From contig NC_133230.1 of NCBI RefSeq assembly GCF_040436345.1, forward strand, positions 20,594,197-20,658,196: DNA of 64,000 nt. Reading direction: 5' to 3'. This stretch comes from Pagrus major. Lineage: Eukaryota > Chordata > Actinopteri > Spariformes > Sparidae. The translations under genes were made by a program, and so were the position numbers. The notes beneath the pieces are model-generated. The model had not been told where the DNA came from. It searched no databases and saw nothing but the letters and a program-made list of their open reading frames with translations. Shown here piece after piece: positions 28,270 to 42,000 of the stretch. Numbering within the stretch: the stretch's first letter is position 1; the number at the start of each line of letters is the position of its first letter.

Positions 28270-28500
28270 GGAAAACATTTCAAAAGTCAGGTGAAGTTTC
28301 GTAACCCATAAACATTTTTAGAGCTTCAAAGCAAAACAGCGTTGCAGCATCAGTATTTTCAATTCAATTCATGATCTCGGGGCCTCTGGAGACTTGGATT
28401 GTGTCGGAGAAGCGGTATGGAGCCATTTTTTGTTAATTTTTTCCTTTAACATTTTAAAACAAGTCCAAAGCTACTTCATTTTTGGGTGAACTTACCCTTT
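28270..28500 (+). mobile_element. Short DNA-transposon relic, copy 1
   Basis: It contains GTCAGGTGAAGTTTC, then AGAGCTTCAAAGCAAAACAG, and ends TTTTTGGGTGAACTTACCCT-TTAA. The same order of phrases is found at 31403-31560, where the opposite terminus (TTAAAGGATAAGTTCACCC) is preserved. The two termini are inverted copies of each other, which fits a non-autonomous DNA transposon. The family is widespread in teleosts. Confidence 0.6.
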
Positions 28501-28943
28501 AATGACATAATTAATTGCTGTTCATTGGTTATTTTCAAAGGTTTAAATGGCCTAAATGTTTACTTATTCTACTGATGCTTAAATGTCAAGAGCCACTACA
28601 TAAATGTCAACATCACCACAAATTATTCAGTCAATTGATTGGATGATCGACAGCAAAAATACCTTCAAGTGCCTTGATATTTTCAGTGACCCGACTGTCC
28701 ATCGACATGAGGTAGAAGATAATGACTGAATTTTCACTTTTGGGTGAACTTTTCCTTTAATGACATAATTCATTGCTGTTCATTGGTTATTTTCAAAAGT
28801 TTCAATGGCCTAAAGTGTACTTATTCTATTGATGCTTAAATGTCAAGATCCATAAATACCTTCAAGTGCTTTGATAGCTGATGAATGATTTCAGTGACCC
28901 GACTGTCCATCGACATGAGGGAGAAGATAATGACTGAATTTTC
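28501..28943 (+). repeat. Two tandem copies of a transposon-terminal segment
   Basis: Unit 1 (about 28501-28758) and unit 2 (about 28759-28943) share, in order, AATGACATAATT-ATTGCTG, TTCATTGGTTATTTTCAAA, GATGCTTAAATGTCAAGA, ATACCTTCAAGTGC, and GACCCGACTGTCCATCGACA followed by ATGACTGAATTTTC. Unit 2 lacks an internal section of roughly 70 bases. A diverged third copy of the early part lies at about 31795-31920. Confidence 0.75.
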
Positions 28944-29217
28944 ATTCAGTGGTACAACTGCCACCATAACAGATTACAAATACCCCTGAGCAGTCTCAAT
29001 AAACACAAATGAGTATCACAACACAGAGTGAGCATATTACAGAGATATTATAGGACAAAACGTTATTAAAAACCACAGGAGCTTTATTTCTACTGAATAC
29101 TTAAGAGAAGGGAAACATGAAATTCCATGAAGACTTTTGTTGTATAAAGACCCCCCCGCCCCTTCATCTAATTGAATCCAGGCCATGTGATAGTAGTGAC
29201 ACGCCCCCTAGTGTCTC

Positions 29218-29391
29218 ATGTCCGCCAGGCTCCTGGAGTTTGATAACCTTGCTCTGCGTCCGGGAGCATCACTAAAGGAATGTGAATGTCCTCGTCTTGT
29301 TGCTAATTGTTGCTGCAGCCCGGAGGGTCTCTCGCATGGTGATCAGGGCTCATCCCCGCTCTCTTCTCATCTCTGTCCGCTCGGACCTACA
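29218..29391 (+). other. In-frame upstream extension or 5' UTR of slc35f4 exon A
   Basis: The frame is open for 58 codons upstream of ATG 29392, with an earlier ATG at 29218 (C at -3). The encoded stretch is cysteine- and serine-rich and looks like untranslated sequence rather than protein. It is recorded because it would lengthen the exon A isoform if used. Confidence 0.4.
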
Positions 29392-30012
29392 ATGATAAAC
29401 ACCGAGAGTGTTTTGGAGAGTGGAGACCAGCCTTGCATCGGTCTGGAGCCTCTGAAGAACACGCACTTGCCGGGCAAGGCGACGCCGGCCGGTGGCAGCT
29501 GCGCAGCGTTGATGGACGGCAGCCCCAAAGTGACAGCCAACGGGGTGCACGACATCGAGGACCGGATCCTGAGGATCACAGGCTACTACGGCTACAACCC
29601 GGGCTACTCCAGTCATAGAAGTGAGTGAAAAGAAAACAAAGTATGCTGATGGGATCATGAGGGGATGCGACAATCTCACGGCTGTCTCTGCCAGGTGTGA
29701 GATAGCGTCAGTTAAAGAGAGCAGGATTTTATTCTGGTGGAAAAATGTGTCTGAATGTTTTTTATTTTACCACAGAGAATAAAAATGCAGGTGATGCAGT
29801 GTCAGTGGTGTGTGGAGAAAGAAACAATGCACGCCTCCTCTGTCCTTGCAAATTAGTTTTGATTTTAATTAGGCTGTTGCAAAAATCCGCTCTTACAAAC
29901 TCGACTAATTGGGTTTTAATTAAGGCTATTATGAAGCAGCGTGATGTCAATCACTGCCAATATCAGATGGACGCAGGGTGATGCTTCTGCCCATCCATCT
30001 CTGAGACACAAC

Positions 30013-30071
<59 letters not shown>

Positions 30072-33000
30072 AGAGAGGGAACAAATCCAACTCCATCATC
30101 AGACTCTTGTAATTACACAGCAAAGTGTCATGCACAACTGATGCTGCCATTTTCCAATTCAATTTCAAAGTTAATTGTTTAAACTGTCGCCTCATGTTGT
30201 CCACATCAAACACTCATGTTGTTGAACTCCTGCAAACACTCACTTACACTCCAAATGTTTAATTAAAACAATCAATTCCCCAAAAGACAAACACAGCAGC
30301 TCTCTCTTTGAGGCATGTGAGTACAGCCGGCTGCGTCTCCCCCCTGACATGCTGGGGATATAGCAGCGCTTCTGTACGTTAAGCTCCTCTATAATTCTCA
30401 TTTGTCGATGTGGCTTTGATTGGTGGAGCAATATTCTGAGTTTTGCTGACACGGAGACAATGGCTGGGATTGGAGGAGAGAGCTGATGATGCACTTTGTT
30501 CAGGGGGATGCTTTTTAAAACCTTGCCCTCCGGTTCTGTTTGAGTATTGTCAGTGCCTGTGGGATTATAAAAGGGGAAGAGAATAACCATTGCAACGCTT
30601 GGTGCATGGCCAATTACTGGTTTTACAAATGGCCTTATGGTAATGAAGCAAGGTGTGCAGAGCAGGATCTAAATGGCTGTCTAGGTTGTGTTTCAGATGC
30701 TGTTACACTTCACCCCTAAGCACTGGACTTGTCACACTCAAGCTCCCTCCCGTCTCCTTCTGACTGTTACATAAAAGCCCAGCTACGAATTCATGACATA
30801 AAAATACAAGTCTAGAAGAGAGACGTACTGCCAGCGTTATGACGTTCCTCCCCAAACCTACTACTCAGCGTTTGTCCTCGGTGACATTACACATTACACA
30901 TTACTCCGACGCAACTTGTTTTAAGTCTCCGGGGAAATGTGTGCATGTGCAGATGGGGGCCTCATTCAATCAAGAGCGGTTCCAGCTGAGGCTCCTTCAG
31001 ACAAGCTGAGAGCACCTCAATGGATTTTTAGATAGAGGCTGAGGAAAGGGAAATGAGCCTGTCTCTCATTAACGGCCTCCTGTTTATCAGGGGTGTCAGT
31101 AGCAGTAGATTAAGCGTGAATGCAATCACACACTTTCATTTGGGAAAATATCCACACGTCCGGATCAATCAAGTGGAAGAATGGCTGATTAACAAGGGGC
31201 TCCTGAAAGTTGGAACTGAAAAGAGATTGAACAGTTCAGGGGCCTTTGAAACAACGGTGATATCGTGTAACAACACAAGATGTTTGGCTGTGGCGCTGAA
31301 AGTAATAACTGAGCAAATTAAGAATTCGAATATCGCCTCATGTGTGCATCTTTCTCAGCCTGTTCAAAATACACCCACGAATTAAGAGGATTCATTACAG
31401 GCTTAAAGGATAAGTTCACCCAAAAATGAAAATTCAGTCATTATCTACTCACCCTCGTGCCGGTGGAGAGTCAGGTGAAGTTTCAAAGTCAACAAAACAT
31501 TTCTGGAGCTTCGCAGCAAAACAATGTTCTCGCAGCATTCTCCAAAACAACTGAAGTAGATGGGGACTTGTTGTAAAGCCTATTAAAACAAATTGAAAAA
31601 TCTCTCCGCAAGCCCCAACATCCCAAATTGATTTGAAAAGACATTATTTACACCCTTTGGCGCGCGATCAAGCTCGTGCACCCACTTCAGAGTGTGCATT
31701 TACGCTTTTAGCTTAGTCGCTACAGTGAAGATTTTGGCTTCAAAAAAGGTGTAAACAACGTCAGATCAAATCAATTTTGGATCTCGTGCATTGGATTATG
31801 TCAGATTCATTGCGGTTCATTGGTTAATGAAATGGCCTGAGTGTTTATCTGTTCTATTCATGCTTAAATACCAAGAACCACAATGTAAATGTCAACATAA
31901 TCTCAATAATACCAGAAAAAAATCCAATGGTTGCAGCTTCTCATAGGTGAAGATTTTTGTTCTTTTACAAGACAGTACCCTGAATATCTTTGGTGTGGTG
32001 GACTGTTGGACAAAACAAAACATTTAACAACACCAAGCAGTTTGTCAAGAATGTAATTAGCAGATTAATCGATAAAGGAAATTGCTCTTAGGTTTAGCCC
32101 CAGTTCTCAGTACACAGGCCTCTCTCTGTCCCATCTCATTGCCTGCTGCAGACTGTAGCACAGGAAAATGAAAGATGGGCTGTCATCTGTGATGTAATTT
32201 CAGGTATAAGGAGCAGGTGTGGATTGTAAGAGCACCCATACCAAGCCTGTAACAGCCAGTGTATGTGCGAGCGGATAGCAGGGTATTCGATTTTGAGGGA
32301 CGTTTCCCATTTCCCTGATAAAATATGCCATCTGTAGCCCTGTGTTTTTCAATCCATCCATCAACTGGTTTTTGTGCATGCCAGAGTCAACAGAAGGTAT
32401 TCCTCAGGGCAACATACTTGTCACCATATTTCCTGCTTGCACAGCTATTAAACATGCTGCTGCTGGTGCTGTCACTGTGAAGTGGCTCTGACCAAATTGC
32501 TCGTGTGCGCGGCCCGTCCTCCTCATTTCCTCTCAGAAACACAGTCACACAATTGTTTACTTTGTTTCGTTTATTGTGAACTTGGGTTGAGAATCACAAG
32601 TCACTCAATCTGTTGGGTATCAATTTCCATAAAGGGTAAGACAAAGGAGAGCGCAAATAGAACAGCGGGCTTGTCCTGCCAGGCCTTTGGGGTAATGATA
32701 TATTTAGTCATATTCTGCTGCCAGTATATTATTGCCACTTGCCATCTGCGTTGAATTAGAAGATGCCTCTAAGGGGGCTTATGGACTACATTCGTGACAT
32801 GGACCAGGCTGTAATATATATAGTAGGTTATGATCTAATACATGCAGTCATAAGATATGAAAGGAAGAAGATAAATGAAACAAGTGAGGATAGAACAACA
32901 ATAAAAACTGGGAAGAAATTGACTTTAAATCAGAAAAAAAAGGACAACATTTTCTAACAGCAACCCCTCTTGGCTTGTGCTGTAGCAGACAACAATGGTG

Positions 33001-36000
33001 TGTGCAGTAAATGCTTCCTCAGCACCTCCTCGATAAAACCACCACAATCATTTGCTGCACACCTTGTTTGGAAAAGCCAATTTAAAAAAGGCTGTTTAGA
33101 AGAGTATGTAGTGCAGTCATGCTCCCCGCTGGGTAAACAGGTACAGTGCAGGAGGAATGACAGGTACTTGTAGTGACAGTCCCACTCAACACTGTTCCTG
33201 TGGTGTTCACTGCTGGCATCACAGCAAGACAGCAGCACAGACAGGCACTCAGAGGAAAACAATGACGGAGGGGTTTGATAAACAGGCATTTATCACAATG
33301 GGGTGTTTTTTAAGTGCACTTTAGGCTGAAAAGAAAGTCTGGAAAGAAAGAAAATCGATGTGTCTCTGGATTCATTTGTGTTTGTTTCAGATCCAGTGTT
33401 TACATCAGGTGAATTATCACTTTCTTCCTCAAATGCTGCCTCAGACCTTCTGTACGTGCATGTACTTATTTTGGACTGCCCCGTTCCCATGCCTGCTCGC
33501 TCAGTGCTATTTATAACCAGCCTAACGTTGAATGGGATATGAGCTTTGCCTGAGCAACTCCTGGAGTGCTGCTAGTCTCACATGCTCCTGGGAATGAGCA
33601 AAAACACCCTGCAAGTAATGGGTGCAATATTTCTCCACAGGCGTTACATAACTGCTGACCTGCACTCTTGCTGCTGTGCTGTTGGTCATATGTTGTTGTA
33701 TCAGGTGACTAAATATTTTGGCTGGTTACAGCAATTCGCTTCATGGCTGAGAATGTTACCTCCTCCGAGGAAATCTCTGTAATCCAAAAATAATATGACA
33801 TAATGGAAGGGCACAATATGTGAAAGGTTTGTAATGGCATCTCCGTCGTGCTGAGTGCACTTACAGTCTTGTCAGCAGCCTAACACTGCCATCTTGTGGT
33901 CTGTACATCCAACAACAACAACAACACAGTGACCCTCTACATCTTCCAGTGAAACGACAGGCAGTAAATGTGTGTACTAAGTGTAATTACTACATTTTCA
34001 TACCACACCTCATGGTGTCTGAAGAAGCAAAATTGACCTTTAGATGCTAAAAAAGTGAAGTTAAAGTGTTATTTCTTCCAAATCACTGGACGACAACTTT
34101 CCCACAGTGTTATAAAAAGTCTCCAGAGGTCATACTTGAGTTAGAGTAAAGATATTGTATTAAAATATGACTTGTAAAAGTGAAACTCTAACCCATACAA
34201 ATAGTACTTGAGTAAAAGACTTGGTGCATCAGATATTAGATACACTCAAGTATCAAAGGTAGTCTTCTGGCAATAAATGTTCTTAACAATATTTTCACAT
34301 CTAGCTCTGTAAATTAAGGGTTCATTTTGAACAAACTAGAATTGGTGGTAAAGTGGAAAGACAAACCAAGATGATTTGGCGAGTCTTATTTTGTTTTTTT
34401 GAATGAAGTGTCTTTTTGTGACACTAAAATGACGAGCAGCTGTTTCTGGTTAAACCAGAAAGATCTTATTCTATATGGAAAGGTGTATCCTTCTCATAAT
34501 GTTGATGGACACTAAGAATAACAATCGGAGCCTGTCAGTGGCAAAAACAGGCATTTTATATTGATAGCTTATGATTGACTTTGATGGTGTGCAATTACGC
34601 GCAGGGATTACATTGCAGCCTGTTTCGTGGGTTGCCAGCTGGACCAAATTTAAAGAATGTTCTCCCCATTAGTCACTTGGACACAAAAACATGGGAGAAT
34701 TGGGTCCAGGTTGAAAAATACTGAAGGTACCCTTCAATTATTTTAGTTTATATTGTGCTCACGGTGGATTTACTCCTAAATAAAGTTGTGTTTAATAAAA
34801 CTTTAAATTAACATGGTTAGGCAGTATTGCAGCAAAAGAGTCTCAAGGCAAATAATGAAGCAGATTACAGTTTAATTTACAGTAAAGTCTGGAAACTTGT
34901 ATGTGCATACACAAATACACAGTGAGTAGCTCGGGCAAGCCAAAATGTTTAGTAACCTGACATACAGTACTACAAAATATGATCAATAAATAGCACAGTG
35001 GCAGGACCGAGGTCAAATGTTCTGTAACTCCTATGGGGAAATATTGCATCCCATTACACAGAAGGTGTTTTCGCCCTGAAGGTCCATAATGGACTAATCC
35101 AGCCATGTTCTTTCCAGTAATGTCCCTGTCAGAAGTCCATTCACTTCCACCGCTGGTAGAAAAATGTTCAGCACGTACACATGTAAAGCTCTCCATTCAC
35201 CACCAGGTGTCCTCATCTTCTAATGTTCTAACTACACTGAGTTGAGTTGATGATATGAGGTCCAATGAGTGGAAACGACACACCTAGCGGTCAGCATTTG
35301 ATTCATGGTCTGCCCAGTCTTCACTACAGTGAAAATCAGCTGCAGATGTCATTCATGCCTCGGTCTCTCATCTCCTGTCCTCCCTCTCTGCTCCTGGTCC
35401 TCACTGAGATGTGACGAGCAACAGAGATGGACGAAAAGACAAAGGTGCTTGCTCCATAAACTGAGGACCATTGATTAATCTAAATGACAAAAGAGCCTGA
35501 ATTGGTTCAGTGCGTCAGTACACAGGAGGCCCGCTGTTGCTATGGCGGTAAAGAGAGGATGCTGTACTATTTTGTGCTTTGATCTGGGATGAAATAGTAC
35601 CATTGTGTTATATACACTCAGTTTCCTGTTTATAGTTTGACCTATTTAGGTTATATAAGGTCCTAATGTTTGGTTTTTGTTGAAACTGTTTTAGTGCGGT
35701 ACTGATTCAACTTCATGAGTCATTTTAGAGCTGTGGTTTGTGCCGTTATTGAATTTTAGTGTTATAACCCCGTAGTGTGTTGGATATGACGCTGTTGGGC
35801 TGCAAAACTTAAAAGTGAATTTGGGAGCTGGCAAAAAAATTGTGACATGTTAAAGGGACAGTTCACAGATTAAAAGATACATATTTGTACATATTTTTTC
35901 ACATCAAACACCAAAACAATCTAGATGGATAACAACACATCCTTATACCTAAACAGAACGTAACAGCGATGCACATACCAGACCTTCGTCGTACGGTTGC

Positions 36001-39000
36001 ACTTTGGTAACGTCTCAAGTCCCAGTGGTAAGGGAAAACAACAGGGGACTACAATAGACTTCTATCATCCTTCTACGCCTCCTTTGCCTCCTCCATCAGT
36101 GGGGTTCTTTTCTCTTGCAGTTTCTTTTGTACCTGGGGATAACCTGCTCAAACCTGGGAAAACAATGCCTTTTTTGGTTGGTTCGCAAGTCCAGCCCGGT
36201 GGCAGACCAAATAGCATAGTAAAAGTGAGATTTATAGGTAACCAACCTATACGCAGATGGTGTCATCTCTCTGTATCTCTCCATTATTTACTTCAGAAAG
36301 ATAAGTTCAAGCAAAAAAGTTGTCTTTTGCAAGTTTAGGAGGAAAAATCTGTTATTTTTTTTATTTTGGGATGAACTATCCCTTTAAGCTTTGGTTACCA
36401 ATGCCTAAAAATCTAAAGGCACACAGTAGAGAAACAAACAATCAATCACTTTAAGCGCTTGGTCTAATATGTGTAAGTGAACTGTGGCCTCCTGTAGCGC
36501 CCTGCCATGCTCCAGGTATTTCTCTTAATCTGCTAGCGATTAGCATCCTGGGCTGTGCTGCTGACTGGATCGTTTTTCTGTCCCCTCCCTGTCTAGCTGT
36601 TGGCTCCACTCATCAGCAGAGCTATTTTTAAGTTTAACCCTCCTCGTCTCAGGGGATCCATACCCACCAGCTCATCCCCTACTTACGCCTGACCAAACAT
36701 GCGTTTTAGCCGTGCTTGCATCACAAACTTAATGCACAAACATTTTAATCAAGCCTCACGACATCACTTCAAGCATTGGCATTAACACTCGCTCTGCCAC
36801 AATGAATGACCATGGGAAATAAATTATGCCCGCATTTTGTACTAAAAAAACGACCACAGAGTTGCTCTTTGAAATCATCTCCTCAACATTGAATCAAATA
36901 CATTGCCATGGTGTTACTGGAACGTGGCCCTGCATATTTTTCCATTATAACAAATGGCCAAATGATAACTGTGCTTTCTCTCACAGCCTGAAGAATGCAC
37001 AGAGAAGCACTCTGATCTGCTATGCTCTCTGTACAAGTGCCAGAACTTTGGCTGATGAGCTTTGGAGAGTAGCAACAGACAGGAAGGGAGGGGCTCTGGG
37101 AGATACTGATATAATGAGAGCAAACACGACTGCAAAACAGCATCATTTAGTATTCTTTAAAAAACCAGCTCAGACAGAAGCCATTACACTTACTGGACTG
37201 CATGTTTACATTCTCTTTCTCAGGTCATAGTGCTGCTGTTCCTGGCTTGGCTAGTATTGATTTTACCAGTGAAAGGGTAAGCATAGCATAGCATAGGTTA
37301 TTTTAAGATCATATTACAGGCTGCAAGGCCTCATGTGTCTGACCGCATACACTAGACACTGATATGTGGTTGATGTAGAGGCCTGAGCAGTATTCAGGTC
37401 CATTAAACCCTCAGTTAGATAAACCACAGCTCGAGATGAATGGTCTGGGGGCTTTCCTTGAGATGGAAACTCCTGACCCCAGTCCTGAGTGTGACTCACA
37501 TCATGGCCCAGGCTGACCCCTTCGGTCCACGCTGCTTGCTGATGAGATGGTTTCTCTTAACTGTCCCAAAGTGCTGGCAAAAGTATTTTAAAATGATTAA
37601 AGCCATCACAGTATAAATATTTAATGTTAAAACACCCCATTAACAGTCAACGTCCTGAGCAGAAATGTTAAATAAAAGTGAAGAAGCACCGATGAAAAGT
37701 GCTTACAGCTGAAGTAATGATGCATAGCATTTATTCAGGCAGAGTACTGAAGCTGCGTTTGCATTTGCTTATTGGCACCAGCTGTTTCACTCATGCTTCA
37801 TAATCACTGGTTGACTGGATTTTTTTTCACTGGAGGAATACAACAACAGCGTCAGGTATTAACAGATAACAGCTCCATAAAAAAATATAAATAAATAACC
37901 ATCGCCTGCGGGTGTTGAATGTTGGCAGTGCAGGATGTGAGACACAGAACTCAGTTTGCTGGTTTCTAGTGCGTCTGAGGGCTCGACCACACACGTCTTT
38001 GCTATTGGTTGCTGCTCCGATTTCACCAAAGTTGAACTCCAAGATGCCAATATGTTTCACCACCAGGGGCAAATATTCTGTTTGCCACTACGCTCGCGGT
38101 GAATGGAAGTGAATGGGTGGGGAATATTTGTTGCTGTTGATTTTGCGTATATTTATGAGGGAGATAACTCCCACATCAGCAACATCACATTTCTAGGTGT
38201 CAGGTTGACATTGTATGTTGTAGTTGATCCAAATGCTGCTAGTTGTAACTACTGTTAGATGAGCTTCAAGTCTAGCAGAGTCTTCTTCAGTCTTCTTACT
38301 TCCAGCCATCAGGGGTATTAGGTGTGATAAATAGTACCTACCAAATGTAGAAGAGCTACATGCTTAGATGCCATTAAGTCTCAAACAGAAAATAGTCCAG
38401 TCATGTCCAAACATCTCAAATTCTGCTTCAAATAGTGCTTCAGATACATGGGATCATTCTTGATGTAAAGTTGCAAATATGTAGTTACAGAACAATTTAA
38501 ACGCAGGTAGGTCTTTAAAATGTTTGAGTTGGTTTGTACTGCTGTCTCCTTTATGCCATCTTTGGAAATGGAGGTATCAGGGTAGCAGTGATGCGTGCAT
38601 GTGTAATGGGGGTGTAAGTGTGGGCAGATGCCCTCTTATGGCCTCTTGGATAACAGAATCTACATTTAGGACTGTTACATCTTTGTGATGGTTACGCTTT
38701 TGTCAAGGCTCAGTTGATGAATGCCGCAGTGGTGAAAGCAACAGGAGAGAGCTCCGACTCTCAAGGAGTAGTGAAGAGCACGAGGTGTGCCAAGAAGAGA
38801 GAGAAAGACACTGGAAGACAGAGGGCAAGAGTATATATATAGAGAGGAAGGGGTGAGAAGAGCCTGGTCAGGTAGAAAAGAGAGAGGAGGAGGAAGGAGA
38901 GACGGAGGGGGCAGCAGCTAACGCAGCATAATTAGCCCGGGCTGCTTGGTTACCTTCCAAACAAAGCTGCTGATTTGTGGAGCAACAGAAGAGGAGGGGA

Positions 39001-42000
39001 AAAGCGAGAGAGACAGAGAGAGAAAAGAGGAGGGGGGGAGGTTAGAAAGAGATGAGGGGAGTGATTGCGCCATGCCACACACACTTGAAGCTCAGTCTCC
39101 CTTGGAGACAGTGGCAGCGCTGGATCACGGCATGACAGTGCAACAGTAGAGTCTCCACTTCACTGCACTTCCACTGAGCTATCTCCACTCAGCTGTGTCA
39201 CTATCCAGACAGACAGAGATAGAGCACCAGTAACTGAGCGCCGGGCCGGAGAAGAACGGAGAGTCAGGACCGGAGTGCTGGGAAGAAGACAGAAGAGTTG
39301 ACAGAGATCTGGGAAGAGGAGGAGGGGTGGGTGGGGGGGGCAATCAAGAAGAAGCGGAGGAGTCAGGAGTGTGAGGATGCACGGAGCTAGCAGGAGGAGC
39401 TGCTGAGCGTGCAACAGCAGCAGCCCGGGCACACTTACACACTCACACACACATACACTTCCCAGGGAAGGACAGTGTGTTGTGCCGCCAGTGGAGGATG
39501 AAGAAGCACTCAGCCCGTGTAGCTCCTCTCAGCTCGTACAGCACTCAGGTCCTGACCTGCCCCATCTCTGAAGGTAAACTGAGAGAATCAGAGAGGCCCA
39601 ATTTATACTAATAACTATGTTTTATATGCATTAGCTCGAATTACCTGCTCAAAACTATGAAGCACTTTTTTAATAATTTTTTAAAAGATGTCAACATAAT
39701 ATTTCCCATATACAGTGTACAGATATTCATGAAATATAGTGTGATGTGGATGTGATGTGTTCTACTTCAGTCACTGTTATGCTGCATGTGTTATAGCCAT
39801 CAGAAACTGTATTTAACTATTTTCACAAGGACTTTTTGACAGTTTTCCTCCAGATGGTGTAAAAACACACGTTTGTATCATCTCCATTTCCAGCTGGCAG
39901 AGTTAAGAGGCTTTATGTGTTGACAGGAGATGTAGTTGTAGTTGTTTTCACACCTGTCTTTCCTTCATCTAACTGAGTATCACCAGGACCAGTCTGTGCC
40001 ACGTCTTCTGACCTAATTTAGATAAATACTGGATGCTGTTTGACCTGCAGTAAGTCTGCCTGTAACACTGCAGACATGGCTGTGAGCTTCATATTGGATT
40101 GAGCAGGGGCCCATCCATCAATGTCACTGGCGTGCAGCGTCAGTGGCGGGGGATAAAACACAGGATGGATTGAAATGTGAGGTTCGAGCGGCGTACTGCG
40201 TCACGCAGAGTGGATAAGCTCTGTTGATGGGTGCCAGTAGTGAATGCAGTACAGTGATTTCTGTAATGAAATGGCATGCTTTCAAATACGTCCTTTTCCA
40301 GCCATGGACTCAACTATTCCATGTTAATATATATGTATGTAGCTTTTCTTCAACTTCAGATTAAGTCACATAATTTAAGCAGTTATATGTGGACATATTT
40401 TAATGTTAAGGCATTTGTTACCACGATTACATCTTAATTACACAAACCTTTGGAAAGGGAAACCTAGGCTCATAATCATGCACCAAATGATTTCTGAGAG
40501 CTGGTGCTCAGTTAATAAGTCTAATAACTTTAAGACTGCTGATTTGCACAGTTTTCAAAACAAGTACACTTAGTCTAAGTTGATAGAGACTAACCTCAAA
40601 TAGCGCTCCTTCTACTATAGTGGAGTAATTCACTGCAATACTGTGCTGACAGTCTATACACATCAGGGATTATTGTTTCATTTGCAACTTTTTAGCAGCA
40701 ATATATTAGTCAGCAATAACACTGTCTGTTATGAGAATACAGTTTTGGCTGTGAAAGCTGCTTTTATGAGGCAGGGGAATAGTAGAGTTATAATATTACT
40801 GCATCTTGGCACCAGGTCGGCCTGTAGTGGCTCTTACCTCAGGACAGAAGAGCCCGTATCCAACACTAAAAAGCTTTAGGTTTTGTCAGTGCCACGAAAC
40901 ACGAACCACCTAGCTCGGTGGGCGAGGAGAGAGAGGGAAAAAAAGAATAAAAGAGTGGCTTCTCTCTAGCAGAAATTTCAGATCTCAGTTTTGCAGTTAG
41001 CAACCACCAGGCTCATTAGGTTGATTAAGAATCCTCGCTGTGACAGAATGTAATTAGACCAAATCCCTCGATGATCCGGTAGAAAAGAAACTGTAGCAGT
41101 GTTGAACATTTTGCTTTCACCACATACCAGATCTGCTCCCAGCTGGGAAATACTGTAAGGTGAAACCTTTTATCTGAGGGTTTTATCTGAGAGGTTTTTT
41201 GAGGTTATAGACGCAAACAGTCTATAATGAAGCGAACTGGACTGAAAAAGAACTGAGTTTGACTTTATCATCGTCATCATCAGCAGCAGCATCGGTTTCA
41301 CACTTTTGGGAAAGGCTACAAAACGTTTTCTCAATTATAGATGAAAGCTTTTTTGGTCTTTTGCTATGAACACTGTGCTGTTAGTGAGGAAATTTGTTTC
41401 TGCAGTGGTGGACAGAACAAGGCTAGTGCTGCACTGATGCAGTGGTGGAGAGTAACTAATTACATTTACTCATATACTCCGCTGTAAATTTCTACTTAAC
41501 TACATTTCAGGAGGAAAAATATAGTAGTTGTTACTCAGCTTTACCTGACAGGCATAATCGCTGTTAATGATTTTCCTTCTAAAGTTTTCATATTTTATTT
41601 AAAAACCTGTCCAAGACCCAAAAATATTAAAACGAAATACAGATCTTTAGAAGCTAATAGTATGAATACAAATGTCTGTAGTACCTCATAAACTTTTATC
41701 GACACCTCAGATCATATATAGACCCTTTAGAGGCAGCCTCACACCTTACTTACACAGTTGCTGTATATAAAATAGGGATGGACTGATTTGTTTTGTTCAG
41801 GGCCGATATGATACTGACTATTAGTAATCGAGGAGACCGATATTGGGAACTGATATATATTTGCTTTAAAAATGAAAATCTTAGTGTCAAAATTAAGAAT
41901 AACTAGTGATGAACGAGTGACTGTACATTACTTAAGACCAGTTTTTAGGTACTTGTACTATATTTTCATTTTCTGCTACTGTATACACTTTGGGGCCATA

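Larger units (their letters stand above)
10261..29217. other. Long gene-poor stretch upstream of slc35f4
   Basis: About 19 kb without a supportable exon. Repeats identified inside it are listed separately: a SINE at 13.25 kb, microsatellites at 14.6, 16.4 and 25.6 kb, a hAT insertion in an older repeat at 23.05-23.82 kb, and DNA-transposon relics at 18.2, 26.2 and 28.3-28.9 kb. The block 15058-15300 also resembles a dispersed percomorph element. Several stretches (for example 26640-27020) are free of recognisable repeats and could hold regulatory DNA, but single-sequence reading cannot show it. Confidence 0.5.
29621..39497 (+). other. slc35f4 first intron, part before alternative exon B
   Basis: About 9.9 kb of non-coding DNA between the two alternative first exons. 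It contains transposon relics at 31403-31920 and 35851-36387. Around 34130-34270 there are ACTTGAGTAAAAG-type phrases related to the hAT family seen at 41.4 kb. No further exon was supported. Confidence 0.6.

Noticed and set aside
29941..30213. Open frames made of repeated RE or LS residues
   Set aside because: They are translations of the GA microsatellite at 30015-30065.
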